NCBI RefSeq assembly: GCF_018402695.1
Contig: NZ_JAGYIM010000011.1
Location: forward strand, 1 to 64,000
Direction: 5' to 3'
Source of the DNA: Arsukibacterium sp.
Lineage (GTDB): Bacteria; Pseudomonadota; Gammaproteobacteria; Enterobacterales; Alteromonadaceae
Length of the DNA: 64,000 nucleotides
Notes under the pieces: model-generated
Database searches by the model: none
What the model was told of the DNA's origin: nothing
The model's input: the letters and a program-made list of their open reading frames with translations, nothing else
In this document: positions 1 through 8,730 of the stretch, piece after piece
How the letters are laid out: the number at the start of each line of letters is the position of its first letter
How positions within the stretch are numbered: position 1 is the stretch's first letter
Position numbers and translations under genes: made by a program

Positions 1-227
1 TGATGGTGTTAGCACTGGTGTAAAATCTTCTGATCTTGATTAGAATGCTCCTTCCATCGTTTAGCTAATAACGCTGCCACAGCGGGCACTATGTTGCTGA
101 CCGCAGCCGTTGCAGACTTTACGTTGCATGCCTCGATCCTGTGTGGTCAGGCCCGCGCTGGTTGGGCAGTGGTCGTGTCGATGGCAAATTGCCGGAAAAT
201 GAAAGTAGTCGCAAGGAGAGCCGTTAA
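1..227 (+). pseudogene. mnhC: Disrupted remnant of Mrp/Mnh antiporter subunit C
   Basis: This is the position of mnhC in Mrp operons, but no frame is open. Recognisable pieces of an MnhC protein sit in different frames: a segment like LILIS.NA near 29-49, one like LPQ.AL..LTA around 72-100, and a C-terminal tail VDGKLPENES near 178-207 that runs to a TAA at 225-227 overlapping the mnhD ATG by one base. The distance between the first two pieces is far too short (about 25 bases where the family needs about 100), so bases are missing as well as shifted. Either the gene is decayed or this stretch is poor-quality sequence at a contig end. Identity rests on synteny and short motifs. Confidence 0.5.
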
Positions 228-1750
228 TGTCGCATCTGATTATCGCGCCCATTTTACTGCCAATTTTTACTGCGCTGCTAATTATGCTGCCACCTATTCA
301 CTACTCGCCAATGCGCCGGCGCTGGGTCAGCATGATATCTACCGTCATTTTGCTGATACTGACCGTGTGTCTGTTGTGGCAGACGCAGGCGGAAGGCATT
401 TCATTTTATGCATTAGGCGCCTGGCAGCCTCCTTTTGGGATTATTCTGGTCGCGGATATTTTTAGTGTCAGTATGGTGTGTTTAACATCGGTACTGGCGC
501 TGGGCGCCATTTGCTATGGCAGCGCTGGTGAGGATGAAAGGGGCTCGTTTTTCCATCCATTATTTCAGTTTCAACTGATGGGTATCAATGGGGCTTTCTT
601 AACCGGCGATTTATTTAACCTGTTTGTGTTTTTTGAAGTGCTGCTGATTGCGTCCTATGGGTTACTGGTGCATGCCGGTGGTAAAAACAAAACCAAGGCG
701 GCAGTGCACTACGTGGTGCTTAATCTGGCGGGGTCGGCAGTATTTCTATTCTCGCTGGGTATCTTGTACGGCACCCTTGGCACCCTGAATATTGCCGATA
801 TGGCGGTTCAGGTCGCGCAGTTACCAGCTGAAAACCTTATGCTGGTGAAATCCGGCGGCTTATTGCTGTTAATTGTATTTGCACTGAAAGCGGCAATTTT
901 ACCATTACAGTTCTGGTTGCCGGCAACCTATTCGGCAGCGTCGCCGCCGGTTGCTGCGCTGTTTGCTGTTATGACTAAAATTGGTATTTATGCCTTGCTA
1001 AGAGTTTATACCACTATTTTTGGGGAGCAGGCCGGGCCCTTGGCCGGGATGGCGTCTGACTGGCTATGGCCCTTTGGCCTTGCCACTATTATGCTTGGTG
1101 CCATTGGTGTGCTGGCCAGTCAGGATTTCAGAAAGCTGGTGGCAAATCTGGTTATTATTTCGGTTGGTACTCTGGTTACCCTGGTTGCTTTGCAAAACTC
1201 AGCAGCCACCTCAGCGGTACTTTTCTACACCGTGCATTCCACTTTAGTGTGCGGCGCCTTGTTTTTACTTGCTGATTTAATCGGTGCCCAGCGGGGTAAA
1301 GCCGGTGACCGACTGGTACCGGGCCGGCGAATGGCCCAACCGGCTTTGCTGGGTACCATGTTTGTGGCGGCGGCAGTCGCAGTCGCCGGTTTGCCACCGC
1401 TGTCAGGTTTCGTCGGCAAGCTGATGATTCTGCAGGCAGCAAGTTCACCTTTGCAGCAGGTTTTGCTGTGGTCTGTGGTGCTCGTCAGTAGTTTAATGGT
1501 ACTTATTGGTTTATCTCGCGCCGGCAGCATTTTGTTCTGGCGGGTCAGTGGCAATGAAGCTGGGCCGGAACGGGTATTACCATTGCAAGCCTTTGCTTTA
1601 GGCTGGTTGCTTCTGGCTGCACCGTTGATGGTGGTTTTTGCCGGACCGCTGACAGAGCTGTCATTTGCTGCAGCTGAGCAAATGCGTGATATTCAAGGTA
1701 GTATTGCAATCATTCTGGGTGATGCGGCACCTGTTGGAGAACAACCATGA
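227..1750 (+). CDS. mnhD: Mrp Na+/H+ antiporter subunit D
   Basis: A 507-residue polytopic inner-membrane protein of the complex-I-like proton-translocating family, one of the ion-moving subunits of the multi-subunit Mrp antiporter that expels Na+ in exchange for H+. The conserved charged residues of MrpD are visible: Glu137 in NLFVFFEVLL and Lys221 in FALKAAILPL, the latter followed by LPATYSAASPPVAAL. The start follows a clear ribosome site (aaggag) and overlaps the stop of the mnhC remnant. Its 3' end overlaps mnhE by four bases (ATGA), so translation is probably coupled. Confidence 0.95.
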   Translation: MSHLIIAPILLPIFTALLIMLPPIHYSPMRRRWVSMISTVILLILTVCLLWQTQAEGISFYALGAWQPPFGIILVADIFSVSMVCLTSVLALGAICYGSAGEDERGSFFHPLFQFQLMGINGAFLTGDLFNLFVFFEVLLIASYGLLVHAGGKNKTKAAVHYVVLNLAGSAVFLFSLGILYGTLGTLNIADMAVQVAQLPAENLMLVKSGGLLLLIVFALKAAILPLQFWLPATYSAASPPVAALFAVMTKIGIYALLRVYTTIFGEQAGPLAGMASDWLWPFGLATIMLGAIGVLASQDFRKLVANLVIISVGTLVTLVALQNSAATSAVLFYTVHSTLVCGALFLLADLIGAQRGKAGDRLVPGRRMAQPALLGTMFVAAAVAVAGLPPLSGFVGKLMILQAASSPLQQVLLWSVVLVSSLMVLIGLSRAGSILFWRVSGNEAGPERVLPLQAFALGWLLLAAPLMVVFAGPLTELSFAAAEQMRDIQGSIAIILGDAAPVGEQP

Positions 1751-2283
1751 GAGTAACGCCACGTTTTAGCTGGTTACCTACACCCTATCGCAGCTTACTG
1801 TTGCTGCTGGTCTGGCTGTTATTGAATCAGAGTGTCGCTGTGATTCATCTGTTCTTTGGTACTATTCTGGCATTAATTATCCCCTGGATAAGTGCCAAGT
1901 TCCGGGATCCGCAGCCATTAATTGAGCGGCCATTACTGGCGCTGCGTTATATTTTACGGGTGTTTGGCGATATCATCACCGCCAATGCCCAGGTTGCTGT
2001 GCTGATCCTGGGGCCTCAGCGCAGGCTGAACCCGGCTTTTGTACGGATGCCATTAGACTTACAGCATGATTTACCGATTACTATTCTGGCCAGCACGGTA
2101 TCAATGACCCCGGGAACCGTTAGCGCGGATGTTTATCCGTGTCATGACACTGAACCCAATGCCGGCGAAATAACCCAGCGCTGGCTGTTAATTCATGTGC
2201 TGAATTTAGAAGATGAGGCAGAGTTAATTGCTACTATAAAAAGCCGTTATGAAACGCCGCTGAAGGAGATATTTCAATGTTAG
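1747..2283 (+). CDS. mnhE: Mrp Na+/H+ antiporter subunit E
   Basis: A 178-residue membrane protein with an N-terminal cluster of hydrophobic segments and a soluble C-terminal half, matching the size and layout of MrpE/MnhE. The stretch TILASTVSMTPGTVSADV is the family's most conserved region. It is an accessory subunit needed for assembly or full activity of the Mrp complex. The ATG lies inside the end of mnhD (ATGA overlap), and the gene overlaps mnhF by seven bases, so D, E and F form one translational unit. Confidence 0.93.
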   Translation: MRVTPRFSWLPTPYRSLLLLLVWLLLNQSVAVIHLFFGTILALIIPWISAKFRDPQPLIERPLLALRYILRVFGDIITANAQVAVLILGPQRRLNPAFVRMPLDLQHDLPITILASTVSMTPGTVSADVYPCHDTEPNAGEITQRWLLIHVLNLEDEAELIATIKSRYETPLKEIFQC

Positions 2284-2546
2284 AGAATGTCATATTTCTG
2301 GTGTTTGGCATGATCAGCCTGGCATTGCTGCTGAATTTATGGCGGCTGCTGATAGGTCCAAGTTTGCCAGACCGGATCCTGGCACTGGACACCATGTTTA
2401 TCAACAGTATCGCACTGATTATCTTATACGGGCTGTTAATGGGCTCGCCGTTGTATTTTGAAGCGGCGCTGCTAATTGCGATGCTGGGTTTTGTCAGCAC
2501 CGTTGCCGTTTGTAAGTTTTTATTGCGCGGCGATATAATCGAATAG
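2277..2546 (+). CDS. mnhF: Mrp Na+/H+ antiporter subunit F
   Basis: An 89-residue protein with three predicted membrane helices, the usual size of MrpF. The central motif GPSLPDRILALDT is characteristic of the family. It is a small structural subunit of the Mrp antiporter. It overlaps the end of mnhE and is followed ten bases later by mnhG, in the order seen in nearly all Mrp operons. Confidence 0.93.
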   Translation: MLENVIFLVFGMISLALLLNLWRLLIGPSLPDRILALDTMFINSIALIILYGLLMGSPLYFEAALLIAMLGFVSTVAVCKFLLRGDIIE

Positions 2547-2556
2547 GAATAGTGAA

Positions 2557-2955
2557 ATGCATAATTGGATGGAGTGGGCTGTCGCGTTTTTCCTGTTTCT
2601 CGGCGGTAGTTTTGTATTAATTGGTTCCATTGGCTTAAGCCGGATGCCAGACTTTTTTATGCGGCTGCATGGTCCGACTAAAGCCACAACGTTGGGGATG
2701 GGCGGTATATTACTCGGCTCAATTTTCTACTTCAGTCTGCAGCAAAGCATTAGTGTCCATGAGTTACTTATTACTATTTTTCTGCTGATTACCGCCCCGA
2801 TCAGTGCGCATATGCTAATTAAAACGGCACTGCATCACCAGCTAAAGGCAATTGATAGGACCCGGGGCGAGCGTGAACTGAAGCAGGGACAACAGGAAGG
2901 CAGCCCGAATATAAAAAAGGCAATGCCAGAGAATAAACGGAGTAAGGGATCTTAG
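2557..2955 (+). CDS. mnhG: Mrp Na+/H+ antiporter subunit G
   Basis: A 132-residue protein with three hydrophobic helices in the first 95 residues and a charged, probably cytoplasmic tail rich in Lys, Arg, Glu and Gln. The segment IGLSRMPDFFMRLHGPTKATTLG is the MrpG signature (given here as the block around residues 25-47). It is the last gene of the operon and converges with ptsO only 11 bases downstream, leaving no room for a separate terminator. Confidence 0.93.
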   Translation: MHNWMEWAVAFFLFLGGSFVLIGSIGLSRMPDFFMRLHGPTKATTLGMGGILLGSIFYFSLQQSISVHELLITIFLLITAPISAHMLIKTALHHQLKAIDRTRGERELKQGQQEGSPNIKKAMPENKRSKGS

Positions 2956-2966
2956 GCTTGCAGTGG

Positions 2967-3239
2967 CTACTCTCCAAAGCCTTGTTCAATAAGGGAGACA
3001 ACGGCATTTAGTGCGGCCTGCGCATCGCTGCCCTGTGCTGTAACCTGCAAGGTTTTGCCTTTACTGCTCGCCAGCATCAGTAATGCCAGGACACTGCAGG
3101 CGTCAGCTGTTTTATCTTCACAGACTAATTCAATGTGTGATTCAAACTGCTGGCACAACTGGGCTAACTTAGTTGCGGCTCTGGCATGTAATCCAAGCTG
3201 ATTAACAATAGTGACATTGCGGCTAAGCTTAGTGGCCAT
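2967..3239 (-). CDS. ptsO: Nitrogen-PTS phosphocarrier NPr (HPr family)
   Basis: A 90-residue HPr-like protein. His18 in QLGLHARAA is the phosphorylated residue. NPr relays phosphate from EI-Ntr (PtsP) to EIIA-Ntr (PtsN), a regulatory branch of the PTS that controls potassium and nitrogen responses and does not transport sugar. The ATG at 3239 is preferred over the longer upstream extension because it gives the normal HPr length and starts MATKLSRNV. It overlaps the end of rapZ by 11 bases. It lies in the conserved rpoN-hpf-ptsN-rapZ-ptsO order. Confidence 0.93.
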   Translation of the reverse strand: MATKLSRNVTIVNQLGLHARAATKLAQLCQQFESHIELVCEDKTADACSVLALLMLASSKGKTLQVTAQGSDAQAALNAVVSLIEQGFGE

Positions 3240-4086
3240 GATGGCGTACCAGCTCCCGGTGCCTGATTTGTACATCTTCCCGCTGGCTGCGATAGCTTTC
3301 CGCCAGGTTTTCAGCAATGTAAACTGAACGATGCTGGCCGCCGGTGCAGCCAATAGCAATAGTCAGGTAGCTGCGGTTATTGCGCTCAAGGTGCGGCAAC
3401 CAGCTACTGATAAAGCTATTAATCTGCCAGGTATATTTTGCCACTACGGCTTGCGACGCCAGGTAATCTTTTACCGGCTGATCCAACCCTGTTAACGGCT
3501 TTAATTCAGGTTCCCAGTGCGGATTAGGCAGAAAACGGGCGTCAAAAACGAAATCAGCGTCCTTGGGAATGCCATATTTAAAACCGAATGATTCAAATAG
3601 CATCACCAGTCTGCCGGTTTTCTGGCCAAGGATCCGCTCGCGCAGTTGTTCTGCTAACTGGTGGACATTCAGCTCAGTAGTATCAATATACAAATCGGCA
3701 CGGCTGGAAATAGGATCGAGTAATTGTTGTTCGCGGGAAATCGCTTCATCCAGCGACATGGCCTGATGTGATAGTGGGTGCAAGCGCCGGGTTTCACTAA
3801 AGCGTTTAATTAAACTGGCATGGTCAGCGTCGAGATACAGAATGGTCAGGTCTAATTTTCGCGGCAGATAGGACAAAATATCTGCCAGTTCATCCGGGTC
3901 CTGTGGCAAGTTACGAACATCAATACTGACGGCAACCCGCTCGTACTGGCCCATCACCGTCGTTGCCAGTGTCGGTAACAAATTTACCGGAATATTATCG
4001 ACACAATAGTAGCCGAGATCTTCTAATACTCTTAACGCGACTGACTTACCGGAACCTGAGCGACCGCTGACAACCAAAAGTTTCAT
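3229..4086 (-). CDS. rapZ: RNase adapter protein RapZ
   Basis: A 285-residue P-loop protein (YvcJ/YhbJ family). The Walker A motif GRSGSGKS is at residues 8-15, and the C-terminal half carries the conserved IGCTGGQHRSVYI block. In enterobacteria RapZ binds the small RNA GlmZ and directs RNase E to it, tuning glucosamine-6-phosphate synthesis. The GlmY/GlmZ link is known for that family and is not shown here. It sits between ptsN and ptsO, with short overlaps at both ends. Confidence 0.95.
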   Translation of the reverse strand: MKLLVVSGRSGSGKSVALRVLEDLGYYCVDNIPVNLLPTLATTVMGQYERVAVSIDVRNLPQDPDELADILSYLPRKLDLTILYLDADHASLIKRFSETRRLHPLSHQAMSLDEAISREQQLLDPISSRADLYIDTTELNVHQLAEQLRERILGQKTGRLVMLFESFGFKYGIPKDADFVFDARFLPNPHWEPELKPLTGLDQPVKDYLASQAVVAKYTWQINSFISSWLPHLERNNRSYLTIAIGCTGGQHRSVYIAENLAESYRSQREDVQIRHRELVRHHGH

Positions 4087-4556
4087 GATGCGCTCATTAC
4101 CTCACTGGCGTCGATGATCAACTCATACAGATGCTCGTCAGACTCAGCATGCCTGATTTTCCGGGTGAGTTCTTTCTGGCTTAACAAACGGGCGATACCG
4201 GCCAGGGTCGTTAAGTGAGCCTGACACTGTTCTTCCGGGATCAGGATGGCACAGAAAATATCAACCGCCTGATTATCGATAGCGTCAAAAGCAATGGCAT
4301 CTTTGGTCACCACGAATACCAGAATGGGCTGGGTAACCGTTTTAAGCTTGCCATGTGGAATGGCTATGCCCCCGCCAATACCGGTCGAACCCAGCTTTTC
4401 ACGGGTCATTAACGCTTCAAGGATAGTGTACTCGCTTATTTCGGGTAAGCGCTGATGCGCCAGCTCGGCAATATATTCGAGAATTCGTTTTTTGCTGTTA
4501 AAAAGAACTGCACTCTTGGTGCAGTTCTCGGCTAGCATAGCGCTTAAGTTGATCAT
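4083..4556 (-). CDS. ptsN: PTS IIA-Ntr regulatory protein
   Basis: A 157-residue EIIA of the fructose/mannitol type, the end point of the nitrogen-PTS phosphorelay. The phospho-accepting His68 lies in GGGIAIPHGK. In relatives it regulates K+ uptake, sensor kinases and envelope stress. It starts seven bases after hpf and overlaps rapZ by four bases. A perfect 9-bp inverted repeat lies inside codons 10-17 (listed separately). Confidence 0.94.
   Translation of the reverse strand: MINLSAMLAENCTKSAVLFNSKKRILEYIAELAHQRLPEISEYTILEALMTREKLGSTGIGGGIAIPHGKLKTVTQPILVFVVTKDAIAFDAIDNQAVDIFCAILIPEEQCQAHLTTLAGIARLLSQKELTRKIRHAESDEHLYELIIDASEVMSAS
4505..4527 (-). promoter_or_regulatory. Inverted repeat inside the ptsN 5' coding region
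   Basis: GAACTGCAC at 4505-4513 and GTGCAGTTC at 4519-4527 are a perfect 9-bp inverted repeat with a 5-base loop, about 30 bases inside ptsN. On the mRNA this would form a stable hairpin just downstream of the start codon. It may slow translation or be a processing point between hpf and ptsN. No function is proven. Confidence 0.4.
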
Positions 4557-4563
4557 AGTTGAC

Positions 4564-4851
4564 TTAGTGTCGGGCCACTTTTTCTTTATGTTTAATAACT
4601 TGCCTATCGAGCTTGTCTATTAACTGATCGATAGCCGCGTACATATTTTCATCTTCCGATGCAGCAAAAACCTCACCGCCGTTTAAATGCAGCTTAGCTT
4701 CAGCAATTTGTTTCAATTTTTCCACGTTTAGGATGACATGTACATTGTTAATGTGATCAAAATGACGTTCCAGCTTGGCGAATTTATTGTCTACGTACTC
4801 TTTTAATGCAGTGGTAATTTCTACATGACGACCCGTTAAGTTGATTTGCAT
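4564..4851 (-). CDS. hpf: Ribosome hibernation-promoting factor (short form)
   Basis: A 95-residue protein of the HPF/YfiA family, starting MQINLTGRHVEITTAL and containing the conserved LERHFDHINNVHVIL region. It binds the 30S decoding centre in stationary phase and, in its short form, promotes 100S dimers together with RMF. The length marks it as short HPF, without the C-terminal dimerisation domain of long HPF. It lies directly downstream of rpoN, as in most gammaproteobacteria. Confidence 0.94.
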   Translation of the reverse strand: MQINLTGRHVEITTALKEYVDNKFAKLERHFDHINNVHVILNVEKLKQIAEAKLHLNGGEVFAASEDENMYAAIDQLIDKLDRQVIKHKEKVARH

Positions 4852-4877
4852 AGACGTTTTCCTTCTGTTTTGCCGAC

Positions 4878-6374
4878 CTAAACCAAGGTCTTGCGTTGAT
4901 TCGATGGCGGAATAAACAAAGCTTCCCGATACTTGGCGATAGTACGCCGCGCGACGTTGATACCTTGTTCAGACAATATATCCGCCATCTTGCTGTCACT
5001 TAGTGGCTTGGCCGGGTTTTCAGCGGCCACCAGTTTTTTAATAAAAGCGCGAATCGCGGTGGAGGAACATTCGCCACCACTCTCTGTACTGACATGACTG
5101 GAAAAAAAGAATTTAAGTTCAAATATGCCCCTGGGAGTATGCATAAATTTTTGTGTCGTCACCCGGGAGATGGTGGACTCGTGCATGCCAACCATTTCCG
5201 CTACATCATTCAACACCATCGGTTTCATTGCTTCTTCGCCATGTTCAAAAAAAGCCTGCTGCTGTTGGACAATACAGTTTGCAACTTTCAGTAGTGTTTC
5301 GTTGCGGCTTTCCAGGCTCTTCAGAAACCACTTTGCCTCCTGCAGGTGTGACCTGATAAATTGGGTATCGGCGGTATTTTTTGCCGTACGCGACATCGCC
5401 GCATATTGCTGATTAATTCTTACTTTGGGCATGGCATCGGGGTTAAGTTCAACCTGCCAGCGACCTTTAACTTTGCTTACCGAAACATCCGGGATCACGT
5501 ACTGTTGTTCCTGTCGGATCACATCGGCACCCGGTCTGGGGTTTAAACTAAGGATAAGCCGCATAACTTCTTTCAGCTCATCTTCTTTCAGTTTAGTCAC
5601 CCGCATTAAAGAACGAAAGTCCCGGTTAGCTAAAAAGTCGGTATGTTCTTTTATGACGTGCTGAGCTTGCTGCAGAAATGGGGTTTGCGGGTCAAACTGA
5701 CGCAACTGCACCAGCAGACATTCGGCTATAGTGCGGGCACCGACGCCGACAGGATCAAATAACTGGATCCGTTTAATCACCGCTTCAACTTCATCCGCTT
5801 CAACGTCTGGCAGACCCAGTGACTCCAGAATTTCAGCGACGTCTATGGTAAGTAAACCACTTTCGTCAATCGCTTCAATAATTATCTCGGCAATAGCCAA
5901 ATCGGTTTCAGAGAACGGCGTTAATTGCATTTGCCAGCGTAGGTAATCTTGCAGGGTTTCGCTGGTTTCTCCCTGAAAAACCATATCTTCATCAGGTGGT
6001 GAGCCGGCACTGACCGGTGCAGCACTTATCAGGTCATCCCAGTTATTGTCCAGTGGCAGGTCGTCCTGCAGGCCTTGCTCAGCCATTGATTCACTGCTAT
6101 CACGCTCGGCAATTTCAGTCAGGTTTTCCTGAGCGGTGTCGTTACTTTCGTCAGAAGCAGAACGGACGTCATTATCATTAACGTCACTACTGTCAGGGTC
6201 GGCAGAGAAGCTTTCAAACTCATCTTCACTTTCCAACAGCGGATTAGCATCCAATGCTTCCTGTATTTCCTGCTGCAGCTCAATGGTTGACAATTGCAGT
6301 AAGCGAATCGCCTGCTGTAACTGAGGTGTCATTGTAAGTTGCTGACCTAGCCGAAGTTGCAAAGAGGGTTTCAT
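4878..6374 (-). CDS. rpoN: RNA polymerase sigma-54 factor
   Basis: A 498-residue sigma-54. The Gln/Leu-rich activator-interacting region is at residues 1-50 ([20 protein letters not shown]), followed by an acidic linker (about 55-115), the core-binding domain, a helix-turn-helix, and the C-terminal RpoN box [10 protein letters not shown] that reads the -24 element. It directs transcription of nitrogen, flagellar and other genes that need AAA+ activators. It is separated from lptB upstream by 46 bases and followed by hpf. Confidence 0.97.
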   Translation of the reverse strand: MKPSLQLRLGQQLTMTPQLQQAIRLLQLSTIELQQEIQEALDANPLLESEDEFESFSADPDSSDVNDNDVRSASDESNDTAQENLTEIAERDSSESMAEQGLQDDLPLDNNWDDLISAAPVSAGSPPDEDMVFQGETSETLQDYLRWQMQLTPFSETDLAIAEIIIEAIDESGLLTIDVAEILESLGLPDVEADEVEAVIKRIQLFDPVGVGARTIAECLLVQLRQFDPQTPFLQQAQHVIKEHTDFLANRDFRSLMRVTKLKEDELKEVMRLILSLNPRPGADVIRQEQQYVIPDVSVSKVKGRWQVELNPDAMPKVRINQQYAAMSRTAKNTADTQFIRSHLQEAKWFLKSLESRNETLLKVANCIVQQQQAFFEHGEEAMKPMVLNDVAEMVGMHESTISRVTTQKFMHTPRGIFELKFFFSSHVSTESGGECSSTAIRAFIKKLVAAENPAKPLSDSKMADILSEQGINVARRTIAKYREALFIPPSNQRKTLV

Positions 6375-6420
6375 TTACGTCTATTTCTCTCCTGAAGCAG
6401 GCGTTTATTGTTTTTCTTAA

Positions 6421-7143
6421 CTATAGCCTGAATTGTTCACCGAGGTATACATCACGAACCTGCTGATTAACTAATACTTCTTGTGGTGGCCCAGCCGCAA
6501 TCAGCTCACCATGACTGACAATATAGGCCATTTCGCAGACATCAAGGGTTTCTCTGACATTATGGTCGGTGATTAACACACCAATACCACGCTGTCCCAG
6601 ATGTTGAATAATTTTTTTAATATCCAGTACCGAAATAGGGTCGACACCGGCAAAGGGCTCATCCAGCAGAATAAAGGCTGGGTTAGCTGCTAATGCTCTG
6701 GCTATTTCCACCCGGCGCCGCTCACCACCCGATAAGCTCATGCCAAGGCTATTCTTGATATGGCCAATATGAAACTCTTCCAGTAAGTCGTCTGCCAGCT
6801 CTTCCCGTTTTGCCGTACTGAGCTCTTTGCGGGTTTGTAAAATGGCCAGCAGGTTATCGTATACGGATAATTTGCGGAAAATAGAGCTTTCCTGCGGCAA
6901 GTAGCCGATGCCTGCGCGGGCTCTGGCATGAATAGGATCGAAGGTAATGTCCTGCTCATTCAGCGTGATTTTGCCTTTATCTGATGGTACCAGGCCGACA
7001 ATCATATAAAAGGTGGTAGTTTTACCGGCCCCATTGGGTCCGAGCAAACCGACAATCTGGCCGGCACTGACTTCCAGGCTGACATCTTTTACCACCTGTC
7101 GGCCTTTATAACTTTTGGCCAGATGCGCTGCCACTAACTTCAT
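6421..7143 (-). CDS. lptB: LPS export ABC transporter ATPase LptB
   Basis: A 240-residue ABC ATPase with Walker A GPNGAGKT at residues 35-42, signature LSGGERRR and Walker [14 protein letters not shown]. As a dimer with LptFG it powers extraction of lipopolysaccharide from the inner membrane into the LptCAD bridge. The gene overlaps lptA by four bases and precedes rpoN, the standard arrangement. Confidence 0.97.
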   Translation of the reverse strand: MKLVAAHLAKSYKGRQVVKDVSLEVSAGQIVGLLGPNGAGKTTTFYMIVGLVPSDKGKITLNEQDITFDPIHARARAGIGYLPQESSIFRKLSVYDNLLAILQTRKELSTAKREELADDLLEEFHIGHIKNSLGMSLSGGERRRVEIARALAANPAFILLDEPFAGVDPISVLDIKKIIQHLGQRGIGVLITDHNVRETLDVCEMAYIVSHGELIAAGPPQEVLVNQQVRDVYLGEQFRL

Positions 7144-7634
7144 GGGTTTTCCTTGTTCTCCGGGGTGAAAATGGTGGTTACCCGTTTTTTCTGTTCACCA
7201 CTTTCTGCACTGATTTGCTGAGTTTCAATGTTGTAACGAATGACCGCAGCTTGCACCTGGCTGCCGCTCTGGCTTAATTCGGCGTTGCCACTTAAGGTCA
7301 GGGTACGGCTGGCCAGATCATAGCGAATTTCAGCTGCGCTGGCATTTACAGGTACATCACCGTCCAGTAGCTGGCTGTACTTGACTGGGGTACCTGTCGC
7401 AATAAATATCTCATTGCCTTTACCTGCCGTGGCATTAATTTCTAAGCGATCGGCTTTAATATTTAAGCTGCCCTGACGGATTTCGACATTTTCGGTATAT
7501 ACCGAGACGTTTTCCTTGATTGAGGTCTCATTATTGTCAGAGGTTATTGCAATAGGCTGGCTGTAATCAGCGTTAATTGCATAGCTGTTTGCTGAGAAAA
7601 GCGTGGCAAATAAGAAAAATTTAATTTTGTTCAT
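7140..7634 (-). CDS. lptA: LPS transport periplasmic protein LptA
   Basis: A 164-residue protein with an N-terminal signal peptide ([19 protein letters not shown]) and an OstA/LptA beta-jellyroll domain. LptA polymerises to form the periplasmic bridge along which LPS moves from LptBFGC to LptD. It overlaps lptC by 14 bases and lptB by four, so the three are translated as a unit. Confidence 0.94.
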   Translation of the reverse strand: MNKIKFFLFATLFSANSYAINADYSQPIAITSDNNETSIKENVSVYTENVEIRQGSLNIKADRLEINATAGKGNEIFIATGTPVKYSQLLDGDVPVNASAAEIRYDLASRTLTLSGNAELSQSGSQVQAAVIRYNIETQQISAESGEQKKRVTTIFTPENKENP

Positions 7635-8178
7635 TGGCGTATACTGTCTCCAGGTGCTTGATGATGCGCAGTTTTTGTTCAGTTAAGTCTGCTTCCAAGC
7701 CTATACCATTTATGTGAAAACCTTTACCGATTATTTTAACTGCTGCAGAGGTTTGCAATAGTCTACTTGGCAGCAACAGTTCCAGGTTATCGGTGTCTAT
7801 CCGGTCAATCAGTTCGTTGCCATTAACATTATGTATATTAACCTGCTGTTCCAGGATAATTTTATCGTCAGGTAACCAGATACCAAACTGACTGGTGACT
7901 TCCCATGCCGCAACGTGTTCTTCATCGAATAACGTATATTTGGGTTGTTCGAACTGGGTGAAACCGAGTCGTTCAAAAAACTCCAGCCGGCCAGCCTGAA
8001 TAAGGTCAGCGACATAACCTTGTTCGTCGTACAGGGTACGGGTAACCTGTTCGGCAATATAATCAGGCAACAGTTCACGATCTGCGGAGCTGGGATCAGT
8101 TTGTTCGCTCGGGTTAAACCACAGGTAGGTGGCTGTAAGCACCAGCGCCAATACCAATAGCGACAACACTTTTTTCAT
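7621..8178 (-). CDS. lptC: LPS export protein LptC
   Basis: A 185-residue protein with a single N-terminal membrane anchor (residues about 5-22) and a periplasmic LptC domain. It binds the LptBFG complex and passes LPS on to LptA. It overlaps kdsC (ATGA) and lptA. Sequence identity in this family is low, so the call rests mainly on size, anchor and fixed gene order. Confidence 0.92.
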   Translation of the reverse strand: MKKVLSLLVLALVLTATYLWFNPSEQTDPSSADRELLPDYIAEQVTRTLYDEQGYVADLIQAGRLEFFERLGFTQFEQPKYTLFDEEHVAAWEVTSQFGIWLPDDKIILEQQVNIHNVNGNELIDRIDTDNLELLLPSRLLQTSAAVKIIGKGFHINGIGLEADLTEQKLRIIKHLETVYANEQN

Positions 8179-8729
8179 GAACTGCTGCCATCAAATTGTT
8201 GAAACTTCTGCTGGCTTATTAGCAATAAATCGGCCAGCTCGCGCACTGCGCCAAAGCCGCCGGGCAAAGAGGTGATGTAGTCTGCGTGCAGTCGCAAATA
8301 AGGATGAGCATCGTTAACTGCCACCGATAAACCGCACTGCTGCATGACCTGCCAGTCTGCCAAATCATCACCAACGTAACCAATCTGCTCAGTACTCAGC
8401 GCCAGTTGCTGCTGCAAGCTGGCAAAGGCTGCCAGTTTATTTTCCTGGCCCTGATAAATGTAAGGAACCGTTAGCGAACGCATGCGTTGTTCAACAATAG
8501 CAGAGGTGCGGCCGGTTATTACGGCTACTTCTATCCCGGCATGGCGCAAGGCTTTAATGCCATAGCCATCGCGGGTATGAAAAGCCTTCAGCTCTTCACC
8601 GTCATTGCCCAGATAAATCCGGCCATCGGAGAATACCCCGTCGACATCACAAATCAGTAGTTTAATACCACTTGCTCTGGCAATAAGTTCCGCACTGACA
8701 GGTTGATAAAGCTTGGCAAACAATGACAT
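8175..8729 (-). CDS. kdsC: 3-deoxy-D-manno-octulosonate 8-phosphate phosphatase KdsC
   Basis: A HAD-superfamily phosphatase of 184 residues with the nucleophile motif DVDGVFSDG (Asp28, Asp30). It removes phosphate from Kdo-8-phosphate to give Kdo for the LPS inner core. The ATG at 8729 is chosen because AGGGG lies just upstream and the start follows the kdsD stop after one base. A longer ORF starting ten codons earlier would run inside kdsD. Confidence 0.95.
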   Translation of the reverse strand: MSLFAKLYQPVSAELIARASGIKLLICDVDGVFSDGRIYLGNDGEELKAFHTRDGYGIKALRHAGIEVAVITGRTSAIVEQRMRSLTVPYIYQGQENKLAAFASLQQQLALSTEQIGYVGDDLADWQVMQQCGLSVAVNDAHPYLRLHADYITSLPGGFGAVRELADLLLISQQKFQQFDGSSS

Positions 8730-8730
8730 G

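Noticed and set aside
91-465. Open frame of 124 codons on + overlapping mnhD
   Set aside because: It covers part of the scrambled mnhC and the start of mnhD in another frame; the region from 227 is clearly mnhD.
1176-1554. Long - strand frames opposite mnhD
   Set aside because: Shadow frames opposite a well-conserved gene, with Arg/Pro/Ser-rich composition and no known family.
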